A DNA stretch of 64,000 nt from Lysinibacillus sp. OF-1. GTDB taxonomy: Bacteria; Bacillota; Bacilli; Bacillales_A; Planococcaceae. The notes below the pieces were generated by a model, which saw only the letters and a list, made by a program, of their open reading frames with translations, searched no databases and was not told the origin of the DNA. The position numbers and the translations under genes are program-made. This document shows positions 1 through 8,932 of this stretch, one piece after another; position 1 is the first letter of the stretch, and the number at the start of each line of letters is the position of its first letter. The stretch spans positions 3,720,001 through 3,784,000 of the forward strand of contig NZ_CP102798.1 in NCBI RefSeq assembly GCF_028356935.1, read 5' to 3'.

Positions 1-637
1 TGCGGTTTGCAATAAAGTTTGGTGTGTCCTTCGCCAGTACAACACCTTTACCAAGCACATCTTCCCCAAATGTTTTCATGAAACTAACTACTTCAGGAGC
101 AGTTGTATTAGCAGGAATCACCTCTAGTAATTTTAAATAGCGAGGTGGGTTGAAAAAGTGTGTGCCAAGGAAATGCTTTTTAAAATCATCTGAACGTCCC
201 TCTGCCATAGCATCAATACTAATACCAGATGTGTTTGAGCTAATGATTGTTCCCGGTGTACGAACAGCATCAATTTTTTCATAGAGACTTTGTTTAATTG
301 GTAAATTTTCCACAACAACTTCGATAATCCAATCTACATCTTTTAGTTTCCCTAGATCATCTTCAAAGTTGCCAACCGTTAGTAGTGATAAATTTTTCTT
401 AGAAGTAAGTGGTGCTGGCTTTTGCTTTAATAACTTTTGCAAAGCTCCGTTTACAATACGATTTCTTACAGCTGGATGCGCTAAAGAAAGACCCTTTGCT
501 TCTTCCTCTTGCGTCAGTTCCTTCGGTGCGATATCCAATAGTAATGTTGGTATACCGATGTTTGCTAAATGTGCTGCAATTCCAGAGCCCATCACCCCAG
601 AACCTAGAACAGCTGCTTTTTTAATGTTGTAAGTCAC
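1..637 (-). CDS. fadN: 3-hydroxyacyl-CoA dehydrogenase/enoyl-CoA hydratase FadN-type, 5' part
   Basis: Only the first 212 codons are in the window; the gene continues past base 1. The translation opens with a Rossmann NAD-binding motif ([14 protein letters not shown]) and later has SSNTSGISI and [15 protein letters not shown], the hallmarks of 3-hydroxyacyl-CoA dehydrogenases. The insertion after the first beta-alpha unit ([12 protein letters not shown]) and the FadR box upstream point to the Bacillus FadN/YusL type, a fused dehydrogenase-hydratase of fatty acid beta-oxidation, which usually heads a fadN-fadA-fadE operon. The start is GTG at 637, because AAGGGGG stands about 7 nt upstream. 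The hydratase half cannot be seen, so a short 3-hydroxyacyl-CoA dehydrogenase remains possible. Confidence 0.85.
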   Translation of the reverse strand, partial: MTYNIKKAAVLGSGVMGSGIAAHLANIGIPTLLLDIAPKELTQEEEAKGLSLAHPAVRNRIVNGALQKLLKQKPAPLTSKKNLSLLTVGNFEDDLGKLKDVDWIIEVVVENLPIKQSLYEKIDAVRTPGTIISSNTSGISIDAMAEGRSDDFKKHFLGTHFFNPPRYLKLLEVIPANTTAPEVVSFMKTFGEDVLGKGVVLAKDTPNFIANR

Positions 638-1013
638 AAGCAATTCCCCCTTATTCTCCCATTGAATGAATAGCCATTCATTTTTTGGCCAAAAAAATAT
701 CAAGTGTACCTTAGTGGATTTTTGTCTTGTTGTTGGATGAGAATCACTCCATTCAACCAAGCACTACTAAGGTTTATCTCCGTTCTCATTACAACTCTTA
801 ATGAATGAAGATAAAACTACTTTTCTGTTTTTAGTGTAGATTATTTTGTCTAATTTAGCAATCTTTTTTCAAGAATTATTTTTGCAATATACATCTTTTT
901 TTGTTCTTTACGAGCTAAAAGCAGACAATATGTAGCGCTCAAAACAGCCAAACAGAAAACTTTCAGGTTGAGAGAAAAATGTGTAGAATGAAAAGCAAGG
1001 AGAGTGAATACTG
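638..1013. other. Divergent intergenic region with structured segment
   Basis: This gap separates fadN and the thioredoxin gene. Besides the FadR box it holds interleaved inverted repeats: ACCTTAGT at 708-715 pairs with ACTAAGGT at 766-773, and ATGAGAA at 737-743 pairs with TTCTCAT at 783-789. Together they could form a pseudoknot, but I recognise no known riboswitch. Confidence 0.4.
663..680 (-). promoter_or_regulatory. FadR operator
   Basis: TGAATGAATAGCCATTCA is an 18-bp imperfect palindrome that fits the Bacillus FadR consensus (TGAATGAMTANTCATTCA) at all but one position. It lies 26 bp upstream of the fadN-type start. In B. subtilis FadR represses beta-oxidation genes until long-chain acyl-CoA binds it, so the same control is inferred here. 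Confidence 0.8.
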
Positions 1014-1328
1014 ATGAAAACAATTACTACTGCAGAACAATTTAATGAACTAATCGCTGGTGACCAAAAGGTGCTAGTGAAATTTTACGCTGGCTGGTGC
1101 CCAGATTGCACACGCATGAATATGTTCATCGATCCAATCATTGAAGAGTACAACCAATATGATTGGTATGAGCTAAATCGTGATGAGCTTCCAGAAATCG
1201 CTGACAAATATGATGTTATGGGAATCCCAAGCTTATTGATTTTCCAAAACGGTGAAAAACTTGCACACTTACACAGTGCCAATGCCAAAACACCTCAGCA
1301 AGTAACAGAATTTTTAGCTGCACAATAA
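1014..1328 (+). CDS. Thioredoxin family protein
   Basis: This 104-aa protein has the length and layout of a single thioredoxin domain without a signal peptide. The redox motif is W-C-P-D-C near residue 28, preceded by VLVKFYAGWCPDC and followed by the conserved cis-proline segment GIPSLLIF near residue 70. It should reduce disulfides in the cytoplasm. The CPDC variant differs from the CGPC of housekeeping TrxA, so it is probably an accessory thioredoxin (B. subtilis YtpP-like proteins are similar). The ATG has AAGGAGAG upstream, and a strong terminator closes the transcript. Confidence 0.9.
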   Translation: MKTITTAEQFNELIAGDQKVLVKFYAGWCPDCTRMNMFIDPIIEEYNQYDWYELNRDELPEIADKYDVMGIPSLLIFQNGEKLAHLHSANAKTPQQVTEFLAAQ

Positions 1329-1336
1329 TAATGAAT

Positions 1337-1373
1337 AAAGAGCTGCATTTCTTCTTGAAATGCAGCTCTTTTT
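1337..1373 (+). terminator. Rho-independent terminator
   Basis: A 13-bp perfect stem (AGAGCTGCATTTC with its complement) and a T-run directly follow the thioredoxin gene. It lies upstream of the next gene and argues against a start before it. Confidence 0.9.
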
Positions 1374-1384
1374 GGAAGGGAAAC

Positions 1385-1891
1385 ATGATGCACCAACAAT
1401 TGGCTTTATATGGAACATCACAATATGATGCATCCATTGCACCAAGCTATCGAAATTCTGCCTGTGGGCCCACTACGATTTACGTCATTTTAAACTATTT
1501 GAACAGTTCAGCTCCTTCTATTAATAAGCTTTATCGACAGCTTGGTGGCACAAAAATTGGTTTGTTTAAATGGCGACTGATTCACAACCTCCGCGAACTG
1601 CAACCCACCTGGGATATTCGAACTTGTTCACTAAAAGAAGCTTTACAAGAAATTGACGCAGGTCGCCCTGTTGCTATGCGTTTTGACCGCTATTTTAGCC
1701 TACAGTGGCAGAATAAAAAATCAACCTTTGCCTACCATTGGGTACCGCTTATTGGCTATACCATAAAAAATGATACGTTATCGTTAATATTTCATGATAA
1801 TGGTGGGCCACAACGTGACAGTCAAATTCGGCAGGCTCTCTACAAAGACAATGACAAAGTATTATCGTTCGTTAAAATAACACCTCAGTAG
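1385..1891 (+). CDS. Papain-like (C39-type) cysteine peptidase domain protein
   Basis: The protein is about 168 aa, with no signal peptide or membrane segment. A cysteine motif (NSACGPTTIYVILNYL, near residue 21) and a histidine motif (FAYHWVPLIGY, near residue 116) match the nucleophile and base of C39-like/papain-fold peptidases. HDNGG follows, where the acidic partner of the His is expected. Family and context do not reveal its substrate. An in-frame start at 1331 would sit inside the preceding terminator, so I use ATG 1385 (or 1388) behind GGAAGGG at 1374-1380. Confidence 0.7.
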   Translation: MMHQQLALYGTSQYDASIAPSYRNSACGPTTIYVILNYLNSSAPSINKLYRQLGGTKIGLFKWRLIHNLRELQPTWDIRTCSLKEALQEIDAGRPVAMRFDRYFSLQWQNKKSTFAYHWVPLIGYTIKNDTLSLIFHDNGGPQRDSQIRQALYKDNDKVLSFVKITPQ

Positions 1892-1892
1892 G

Positions 1893-1918
1893 GCAAATAA
1901 TGAAACGTCCTTATTTGC
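1893..1918 (+). terminator. Stem-loop after peptidase gene
   Basis: GCAAATAA and TTATTTGC pair around a 10-nt loop just after the stop. The following tract (TCTCTCC) is a poor U-run, so termination may be weak. Confidence 0.5.
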
Positions 1919-1938
1919 TCTCTCCACTCATTTCTCAT

Positions 1939-1969
1939 AAAAAAACAGAGCATATTGCTATACTCTGTG
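1939..1969 (-). terminator. Terminator of the exonuclease gene
   Basis: On the minus strand ACAGAG...CTCTGT forms a stem followed by seven T, a few bases after the exonuclease stop. Confidence 0.85.
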
Positions 1970-1977
1970 ATGATCCA

Positions 1978-2865
1978 TTAAATAAGGGAATATAATGAGC
2001 GTGCATGCTTTGCAATTAGCGTGTAGCCACTCTCTTCTATCTCTTTAAAAATTTGCGGTTCATAGTTTGGTAACATAAGGCTTGTAAAATCGGCATCAAT
2101 TGGAACATTCGTTTGAATTGTTGCAAGCTCATGGGATAATTTCAGCATGTTCAAATTCTCTTGAATTTTTGTCCGTTGCCCTGGCTTTAATTCACCGAGC
2201 GACGCTAAAATTTTGTCAATCGAGCCATATGTTTGGATTAACGTTAGTGCTTGCTTAGGACCAATCCCCTTCACACCTGGATAGCCATCACTTGTATCAC
2301 CCATAAAGGCTTTAACCTGTGCAAACTGTGTTGGTTCAATACTATATTCTTCTTTAAAGCGAGCATGTGTATAAATATCGTATTCTGTGTAGCCTTTTTT
2401 CATAAAAGCAATTTCTGTAGATGGTCTTAAAAGCTGAAGCAAGTCTTTATCACCACTAATGACAGTAATATCTGCCTGTTCCTGCCATTTGGTAATCATC
2501 GAGCCAATTAAATCATCAGCCTCCATGCCCTTCACTCCGAAATTTTGCCAGCCAATTTGCTGTGATAAATTTTTCGCCATATCAAATTGAGGGAGCATTT
2601 CCTCTGGTGGTGCTGGGCGATTCGCTTTATAGCCATCATATAAATCATTGCGGAATGTATGTGCCCCCATATCCCAGCAAACAGCCATATGCGTTGGCTT
2701 CATGATCGATTGTGCCGTTAACACATGTCGCACAAATCCTTGGGCTCCATTAGTCGGTGTTCCATCTGCCAGACGAATAAAATGCCCCATTGCAGCGGAA
2801 GCGAAAAATGACCGGAATAACAGTGCCATCCCGTCAATAATCAATAGTTTTGGTTTTGTTGTCAT
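1978..2865 (-). CDS. ypcP: 5'-3' exonuclease (flap/RNA-primer exonuclease, YpcP/ExoR-like)
   Basis: At 295 aa this is the free-standing form of the DNA polymerase I 5' nuclease domain. It shows LLIIDGMALLFRSFFA at the N-terminus, GMEADDLIGS (metal-binding acids) and ISGDKDLLQLL near residue 140, and MGDTSDGYPGVKGIGPKQA, the helix-hairpin-helix with the second metal cluster, near residue 190. The enzyme removes RNA primers and 5' flaps at the replication fork. B. subtilis YpcP has the same length. It stands alone with its own terminator. Confidence 0.9.
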   Translation of the reverse strand: MTTKPKLLIIDGMALLFRSFFASAAMGHFIRLADGTPTNGAQGFVRHVLTAQSIMKPTHMAVCWDMGAHTFRNDLYDGYKANRPAPPEEMLPQFDMAKNLSQQIGWQNFGVKGMEADDLIGSMITKWQEQADITVISGDKDLLQLLRPSTEIAFMKKGYTEYDIYTHARFKEEYSIEPTQFAQVKAFMGDTSDGYPGVKGIGPKQALTLIQTYGSIDKILASLGELKPGQRTKIQENLNMLKLSHELATIQTNVPIDADFTSLMLPNYEPQIFKEIEESGYTLIAKHARSLYSLI

Positions 2866-2979
2866 GCTATATTTCCTCTCTATTACAATACAAAGTTTGT
2901 ATCTATTATTGTTTTCTACTTAAACATTATAGCAAACTTTCAATAATCAGCATTGTTAATACACGGAAATACGCTTACT

Positions 2980-3972
2980 TTACAACATAACCTTCCCTTT
3001 TTTCGAGATGCGATTGCGGTGATCCAGTTGAATCCCTGTTAACCATTGTAAAAAAGCTGTCACTCCAATCTTAACAGTTTCTGGACGCAGCACTCCTTCC
3101 TTCGGGTCGGCGTAAACAAAATCAATATGACGAACCCCTTCATTTTCACCAATTAGTTTAAGAATATCAAACAATTCATAGGCCGTTAAACCACCTGGTG
3201 TTGCTGCCGGAACATCGCGCGCAAACATAATATCAAGAGCATCTAAATCAACGGAAACATAAATGCGATCTACCTCATACATAAGCTGACGTAGCATTTC
3301 GCGGATTGTGAGCTGAATACCATCACGTCGCATTTGCTTTAACGTAATCATATGAATCCCTTGCTCTCTTGCATAATGAATCATTTCAGGAGAATTAAAA
3401 AAGCCATGCAGACCGACATTATACACATGTTTCCCCTCCACAACCCCTGCTGCCATTAACTGATGGATTGGCGAATCTTGCGCTAAACCAACCTCCTCTT
3501 GATTTCTTGCATCTAGATGCGTATCAATTTGAATAATGCCAATCCGATCTTGTGGAAAAGCATTCTTTATGCCTTTTAGTGAGCATGCTGTAATGGCATG
3601 ATCGCCTCCAATCAAACAAGTAAAGCTTTTTTGAAAGGCGATACTTAAATTTTCCGCTGCCGCCTCGATGGCCGATTCTGAAAGCATTCTATCTTGTTCA
3701 TGAATCGCCACATCTCCTATATCAACGACTGATAGCGCACGTAAATTTATCTGCTCATCTAAATTATACGATTGAAAGCTTGGCCAAGCTTTCCGAAATG
3801 CTGTTGGGTATTGCGCTTTTGTTGAGGCTCCACTGGCATACGATAAAAGAGCACCATATACGACAATATCCACATCATTCGGGTTCGGATTTAGCTGCTG
3901 CTTTATCCACTGATGCATCGCTGATCCATTTTCTTGCTTCCATTGGCATTCTGGTTGTATAAACATATTCAT
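2980..3972 (-). CDS. Arginase-family hydrolase (formimidoylglutamase-like)
   Basis: The 330-aa protein has the three manganese-site motifs of ureohydrolases: GGDHA near residue 142, DTHLDAR near residue 169 and SVDLDALD near residue 241, then the substrate-loop signature PGGLT. The A-rich region after the third motif (RDVPAATPGGLT) fits formimidoylglutamase (HutG) better than arginase or agmatinase, but no other hut gene is near, so substrate is uncertain. ATG 3972 has AAAGGTGG upstream. The gene is monocistronic and cytoplasmic. Confidence 0.8.
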   Translation of the reverse strand: MNMFIQPECQWKQENGSAMHQWIKQQLNPNPNDVDIVVYGALLSYASGASTKAQYPTAFRKAWPSFQSYNLDEQINLRALSVVDIGDVAIHEQDRMLSESAIEAAAENLSIAFQKSFTCLIGGDHAITACSLKGIKNAFPQDRIGIIQIDTHLDARNQEEVGLAQDSPIHQLMAAGVVEGKHVYNVGLHGFFNSPEMIHYAREQGIHMITLKQMRRDGIQLTIREMLRQLMYEVDRIYVSVDLDALDIMFARDVPAATPGGLTAYELFDILKLIGENEGVRHIDFVYADPKEGVLRPETVKIGVTAFLQWLTGIQLDHRNRISKKGKVML

Positions 3973-4145
3973 CTACCACCTTTATATCTTTTCTATTCAA
4001 GTTAAATTGACCTATACGAACTTATGCTCTCCCTAAAAAGTCTTAACATATATCCTCTATAGTAATAGTACCATTCGTACATTCAACTTCGTCACTGTTT
4101 TTCTTTTTTCCTCTTTTCTTTTAAATTTTCTCCTTATACAACAAA

Positions 4146-4172
4146 AGAGCAAACTAGAAATCAGTTTGCTCT
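4146..4172 (-). terminator. Terminator of the polysaccharide operon
   Basis: On the minus strand AGAGCAAACT pairs with AGTTTGCTCT, followed by TTTTG. The stem overlaps the stop codon of the 73-aa reading frame and closes the whole operon from 9,568. Confidence 0.8.
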
Positions 4173-4382
4173 GCCCATTTTATAGGAATAAATATTTGTT
4201 TTTCGTCCTGAGTTGGTGTCTTTCACGAGAGTTACCACTATTTTAGAACGCTTGCTCTTCTTTATAAGCGGCTTTCTCACCTCGAGAGCTATTGGACCAC
4301 TTTCATGAGCAAGCCACCGTGGTAAAGAAGATGTGAACCCCCAACCCTGTTTCCAAAAATTCTCCACTTTTAATAAAAGCAT
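4161..4382 (-). CDS. Small hypothetical protein, 73 aa
   Basis: I do not recognise this protein. The frame starts 9 nt after the deacetylase stop, with AGAGGA overlapping that stop as a ribosome site, and ends within the operon terminator, so it is positioned to be translationally coupled. It is basic (many K and R in the second half), has no membrane segment and no known motif. It could also be a degraded tail of a longer gene. Confidence 0.4.
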   Translation of the reverse strand: MLLLKVENFWKQGWGFTSSLPRWLAHESGPIALEVRKPLIKKSKRSKIVVTLVKDTNSGRKTNIYSYKMGRAN

Positions 4383-4391
4383 TCGAATCCT

Positions 4392-5384
4392 CTACTTCTG
4401 CTGTTTAGAACGGCTTTCACAAAGTTCTGCTACTTCATACATGGAGTAACTTTGAAAATCGTATTGACTGCGCAAGGTCTGAAAATAACTTAATAGCTCT
4501 TCTAGCATAGCTAAATTTTTATCAAGATGTTTGCCAAAATTATGAGGATGCCACCATAAATGATAAAATGCTTGTGCCTGAGCAGCTTCGAGCATGCCTT
4601 CCTTTATGCGATTTACTTTTAAACCCTCGAATACACGTAACGGACTACAATAAGGTCTTAAAAAGGCACTTGATCGAATATTAATTAGTTGGTCCTCTTG
4701 CATATCCTCCAGTGTAGCCATATGATGACCAGTTAGATTCCAATAGCTATCTAGCCACTTTTTGGCACCCAAAAGTCTCCCCTTTTTCGTAAACTTTTGG
4801 GCATCATACAGAACATGATTTTCGGTACCTCTGTAGCAAACATAGCCCGCTTCTAAACATGCTGCTAAATAATCTTTGTTTACTTGATTACGGGGAAAGA
4901 CTATGGATTTCATCGGAGCAACATACCCCTCACTAATCGTTTTTGTCGCATGTAAGTCTGCGCAAAAGGCTGCTTCTGTTTGACCATTCTCTAAGCAATA
5001 GAAATGAGAAAAGGTATGACTTCCTATTTCCTGATGTGGTGTACGTTTAATCTCCTCAATTAATGATTTCCCAAAATGCAAGAGATCCTCTTGTTCATTT
5101 TCGCCTACTTTTGCTAGCTGGCTATGCGCCGCAAAGCGCATGTTATCATATTTCACAGGGATACCTCGTAAATAATGAGCCATTTCTGCCTTTGATTCTG
5201 CAAACAATAATCCGACTGTAGCCCAAGTCGCATGTATGTCATATTGCTCAAATAACGCTAGTATCCTGGGCAGGGCTTTCCGTACACCATAAAGGTTCTT
5301 ATTATATTGTCCATATCGAAATACATCATGGACACCCCAATTCAGCTCAAAATCTAATGAAATAACGAGACCCCCACCATTCAT
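4392..5384 (-). CDS. Polysaccharide deacetylase (NodB-like) family protein
   Basis: The 330-aa protein begins with GGLVISLDFELNWG, the first NodB motif with its metal-binding acids, continues with ATWATVGLLF and then EIGSHTFSHFYCLE, the histidine motif of metal-dependent carbohydrate esterases. The missing signal peptide suggests a cytoplasmic or divergent enzyme that modifies a polysaccharide precursor. A longer in-frame start at 5411 would overlap the upstream gene, while ATG 5384 has GGAGG 9 nt away, so I prefer the latter. It is the last large gene of the surface-polysaccharide operon. Confidence 0.85.
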   Translation of the reverse strand: MNGGGLVISLDFELNWGVHDVFRYGQYNKNLYGVRKALPRILALFEQYDIHATWATVGLLFAESKAEMAHYLRGIPVKYDNMRFAAHSQLAKVGENEQEDLLHFGKSLIEEIKRTPHQEIGSHTFSHFYCLENGQTEAAFCADLHATKTISEGYVAPMKSIVFPRNQVNKDYLAACLEAGYVCYRGTENHVLYDAQKFTKKGRLLGAKKWLDSYWNLTGHHMATLEDMQEDQLINIRSSAFLRPYCSPLRVFEGLKVNRIKEGMLEAAQAQAFYHLWWHPHNFGKHLDKNLAMLEELLSYFQTLRSQYDFQSYSMYEVAELCESRSKQQK

Positions 5385-5388
5385 GTAA

Positions 5389-6135
5389 CTACTTCCTCCA
5401 TTTTTGCACACCTAGTAACAGTGCACGTATTTTGGATTGAGTAATATAGCCTGAGTAAACATGGACAAGCTTGCCTCCAAAGCTTAATTTAAAGGCTCGT
5501 ACATTTCGATTGTCCGTTAACTCACCCATATCATATAAAACAAACCCTTGTGCTTTTAGATGCAGTAGGTTATGCCAGATTAAAAAACGATTAGCATAAC
5601 GGATTGGGCGTTTTAAATGAGCAGACATAGCTGATGCATGACAAGTTGCCACATAATAGGACATCGCTTTTTTCTCATGTACAATATCTAATCGATAGCA
5701 CAATGTTTGTCCACAAATACTTTGGATCTCAGATAATAATAATGCCCCCTGTTCGTTGAGGAGCATAATAGTTTCCATTTGCGACTTGCCAATCGCTTCA
5801 AGCTTTTTTCTTTTTGCAAAATGATTATAAAATTGCTGAAAGGCTCGTAAGTTCTCCAGGGATGGCTCTTTATACAAAATGACTTGATAAGATTCCTTTT
5901 GGGCACGTCGTAAAATTTTGCGATTGCCTTCAGAAAGCGCTAAATACAATGATAGCTCATGTTCTTGCAAATGAATGTGAATCGTTTCACTTTTTACAAG
6001 CTTTCGACTAGGTACCAATGAATGTGTATACCCTACGACTTTCATTGATTTTCGAAAATTCGCTGGTTTTTCTAAAAAATAAAAATGCTGCATTGCGATA
6101 TTCCATCGCTTACTTTTAATGGACAGAATGAACAT
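5389..6135 (-). CDS. GNAT/FemAB-like acyltransferase
   Basis: The 248-aa protein carries a single FemAB/BioF2-type GNAT fold: EGNRKILRRAQKESYQV near residue 75, the core strand TLCYRLDIVHEKKAMSYYVA, and the C-terminal YDMGELTDNRNVRAFKLSFGG, typical of peptidoglycan-bridge and exopolysaccharide acyltransferases. It probably acylates or aminoacylates a cell-surface sugar or lipid-linked precursor (inference from family and operon). It overlaps the preceding gene by 20 bp. GTG 6144 and ATG 6093 are alternative starts. Confidence 0.75.
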   Translation of the reverse strand: MFILSIKSKRWNIAMQHFYFLEKPANFRKSMKVVGYTHSLVPSRKLVKSETIHIHLQEHELSLYLALSEGNRKILRRAQKESYQVILYKEPSLENLRAFQQFYNHFAKRKKLEAIGKSQMETIMLLNEQGALLLSEIQSICGQTLCYRLDIVHEKKAMSYYVATCHASAMSAHLKRPIRYANRFLIWHNLLHLKAQGFVLYDMGELTDNRNVRAFKLSFGGKLVHVYSGYITQSKIRALLLGVQKWRK

Positions 6136-7789
6136 CGCCCCCACTCTCTGTATATTTTTCTACACGCTGTCGCTCAAAACGAGCGATTTTATAATGTTTC
6201 ATTCGAGAAATAGGTTTATAGCCTAGCTGTACTAAACGTTTACGTTTCCGCCATTGCCAAAAGCTTGCTGTTACCCACAATGTTTGTGCTGGTTTTATTT
6301 TTCGGAAATACGCTGTAATAATATCGATTTGTTTGAAAACATCATAGGCTAAAAAATAGGTTTCCTTCGGTAAGGCTTCTACAATTTTCATTGAATCTAC
6401 ACGCCAATTGGAGGCATGTAACGCAAAGGCTGGCTTATTCGTTTCCGCAAAGGAGTCTTTATAGATCTTATAGCCCTTATAATAAAGAGCAATGACTTCT
6501 TCCTGATCAAGCTGCATCGCTTCCTGAATGGACATTTCTTCAAATAAATTACCTACAGGCTGCTGTGGCGATACGTCCTCTAATGGGGATAATTCATACA
6601 GCTCCACTTGTTTCAAACGAATACATTTTTCTACGAATTGTTGTCCATATTCTAGCCAATCTTTTATCTTTCCATACTTTACTAAATAACGTAAATAGCC
6701 CAGTGTATTACGCTTCCAGTCCACAATTCGTTGATTGCCCTTTACGTGTTCTTTGAGCCGTTCCTTTAGCGTCAAAAAACCTGCCAATAGATTTGTACGT
6801 TTCGTACCACTGCTAGCAAGCATATGCCTCGTAAAATCAATGCTAGAACGCCAATCAAATTTATAAGGCTCATAGCCAATGCTCATATCAAATAAGTTAT
6901 AGTTTGCTGCAAACGTTCGCTGAATGGTTTCCTGATTGACTATACGACCAGCACCAAATAAATTGAAGGTTGGCTCATGTGCCAGAGCATAAGTTACATA
7001 ACGACCACGACAGCCAAGACCATAGGTGAAAGCAATCCACTGGTTTTCAAAAACAAGTGCATCGACCTCCACCTGTAATGCCTCTCCTTTTAGCATTGTA
7101 AGACGCTCAAAAAAATCTCTTTTCTTGCCCTTTGTAAAATCACTTGTATCTAGCTTCTTTGCCCAGCGTCTATCAAACAACCGAAACATTTGCCAAAGCT
7201 CGTCCTGTGATGGCTCACGCCTTGTTAAGGAGCCTAAATTTCGGAGCTTTCGTTCGCGACGATCAACACCATGCATTTTTCGCCGTTGCTGGAAATGATG
7301 CTGAAAATCTACTTCTGAAAAGGCGAGATAGGGTGTCACAACACGGAAAATACTTGTACGTAATTGTCGCTCTACAAAGTATTGCTCCACGACTTTTGTA
7401 GACACTTTACTTTCTAATAAGCCATGCAGTGAAAAAACAATATGCCGATGCTTCTTAATCAGTTCATCAAATACGAAGGTCGTTGCTTGTGGTAACCATT
7501 GATGTTTGGCAACAACCCCTGTATAGTTAGCAATATTTTCACCTGCAAAGGCATACACTCTTATCCCCCATCGAACAGATACCTTAAAGGGGAAAAACGC
7601 AATGATTGTCCCGTCATGTTCAATGGCGTAAAGCTCAACTCGTTCTTTACGCCCTACAATTTGCCACCAATTATAAAACCAAGCAAATTCTATAAACGGG
7701 TTATCATTGTCCTCTGCTTCTAAAATGGCATCCCAAATTTCCTTGTACCACATAAGCTCATCATCTGTTCTAATGCGAATTAATTGCAA
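6116..7789 (-). CDS. CelD/BcsL-type GNAT acyltransferase with extra C-terminal domain
   Basis: This 557-aa protein has an N-terminal CelD/BcsL GNAT domain (DNDNPFIEFAWFYNWW near residue 28; WIAFTYGLGCRGRYVTYAL near 250; GAGRIVNQETI and DMSIGYEPYKFDW near 290-330). The family adds acyl groups in exopolysaccharide assembly. The C-terminal 200 aa form a second, poorly conserved region ending in a basic WQWRKRKRLVQLGYKPI. TTG 7789 has AAAGGGG 6 nt upstream and lies one base after the glycosyltransferase stop, so translation is coupled. A full-length paralogue lies at 12,669-14,279. Confidence 0.8.
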   Translation of the reverse strand: MQLIRIRTDDELMWYKEIWDAILEAEDNDNPFIEFAWFYNWWQIVGRKERVELYAIEHDGTIIAFFPFKVSVRWGIRVYAFAGENIANYTGVVAKHQWLPQATTFVFDELIKKHRHIVFSLHGLLESKVSTKVVEQYFVERQLRTSIFRVVTPYLAFSEVDFQHHFQQRRKMHGVDRRERKLRNLGSLTRREPSQDELWQMFRLFDRRWAKKLDTSDFTKGKKRDFFERLTMLKGEALQVEVDALVFENQWIAFTYGLGCRGRYVTYALAHEPTFNLFGAGRIVNQETIQRTFAANYNLFDMSIGYEPYKFDWRSSIDFTRHMLASSGTKRTNLLAGFLTLKERLKEHVKGNQRIVDWKRNTLGYLRYLVKYGKIKDWLEYGQQFVEKCIRLKQVELYELSPLEDVSPQQPVGNLFEEMSIQEAMQLDQEEVIALYYKGYKIYKDSFAETNKPAFALHASNWRVDSMKIVEALPKETYFLAYDVFKQIDIITAYFRKIKPAQTLWVTASFWQWRKRKRLVQLGYKPISRMKHYKIARFERQRVEKYTESGGDVHSVH

Positions 7790-7790
7790 T

Positions 7791-8921
7791 TTAATCCCCT
7801 TTCTTCACAAGTTCTGAAACAGCCTGTTGATACACTGTTACTGTTTTTTGATACATGGGGATAAACGTGAAATCCTGCAAGTAACGACGTTCACTTGCAT
7901 TCCCCATTTGTTGCCTTAAAATAGTATCCATTAACAATGTACGAAGCCTCTTCTTCAATAATTCATATTCTTCTCGCCCTACTAAAAATCCATTATCCTT
8001 ATCTGCAATAAGTTCGTTCACACCACCTACATTTGTTGCAATAATTGGAAGACCTACACGCATTGCTTCAATGATAGAAATCGGCAAGCCTTCCCAATCT
8101 GACAACAATACAAATACATGGCTCTTCTCTAGATATGAATGAACGTCTAATTGATTGCCTAAAAAGGTTACACGATTCGTTAAACCATGCTGAACAACGA
8201 AACCCTCAAGAGCTGGACGTAAAGAGCCATCCCCAATTAATTGAAGATGCCAAGATAGATCTGTGAGCTCTGCTAATGCCTTTAGTAAAATATCCTGTCT
8301 TTTTGGCACTTCAAAACGAGCAACCATGATAATGATTGGCTGCTCCACGAATGTCTTTTCAGTTGCCTTGCTTCTCTCAATTCGATCAATTCCATTATGG
8401 ATGGTCAGCAATTTATGAGCGGGCGCAACCTTTTCCAAGAGGGCTAGTTCCCGATCATATTCAGATACTGTAATTATTTTTGTTGTGAATGGCTGAACCG
8501 ATTTTTCCACCCGATGATAGAGTAGCTTTTTCTTGCGGGGAACACCTTCTGTAAAACTCCAGCTATGTGCAGTAAAAACAGTTGGGATACGTAGTAAACT
8601 GCCAACGACACGACCTATTACACCTGCCTTAGATGAATGGGTGGCTACAACATCAGGTTGTATTCGTTTGAAGATTGCTCTTAATTGCCAAAATGTTTGA
8701 AAGTCTTTCGTTACATGAATATTTCTTTGCAAGGTAGGGATGGTGATCACTGGAATTTGTTGTTCTTGTAAGCACCATAATGAGGGCTGATAGGAACCTG
8801 TCACGACAGTGACTTCATGCCCATCTTGTTTGAGCTGGATAGCAAGTGCCTCCACATGCTTTTGTGCTCCTCCCACTTTATCCATTCGTGTAATAAGCTG
8901 AACAATCTTCAGTCTAGCCAC
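7791..8921 (-). CDS. GT4-family glycosyltransferase
   Basis: The 376-aa protein is a GT-B enzyme of family GT4. It shows DKVGGAQKHVEALA at residues 14-27, ATHSSKAGVIGR near 93, the acceptor-site TAHSW, and the nucleotide-sugar site SDWEGLPISIIEAMRVGLPI with the EX7E pair near 280, then ATNVGGVNELI. It should transfer a sugar to the lipid-linked primer made by the upstream transferase, at the cytoplasmic membrane face. The start is unclear: GTG 8921 is directly preceded by AAGGA with almost no spacing. Confidence 0.9.
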   Translation of the reverse strand: MARLKIVQLITRMDKVGGAQKHVEALAIQLKQDGHEVTVVTGSYQPSLWCLQEQQIPVITIPTLQRNIHVTKDFQTFWQLRAIFKRIQPDVVATHSSKAGVIGRVVGSLLRIPTVFTAHSWSFTEGVPRKKKLLYHRVEKSVQPFTTKIITVSEYDRELALLEKVAPAHKLLTIHNGIDRIERSKATEKTFVEQPIIIMVARFEVPKRQDILLKALAELTDLSWHLQLIGDGSLRPALEGFVVQHGLTNRVTFLGNQLDVHSYLEKSHVFVLLSDWEGLPISIIEAMRVGLPIIATNVGGVNELIADKDNGFLVGREEYELLKKRLRTLLMDTILRQQMGNASERRYLQDFTFIPMYQKTVTVYQQAVSELVKKGD

Positions 8922-8932
8922 TCCTTATTTCT

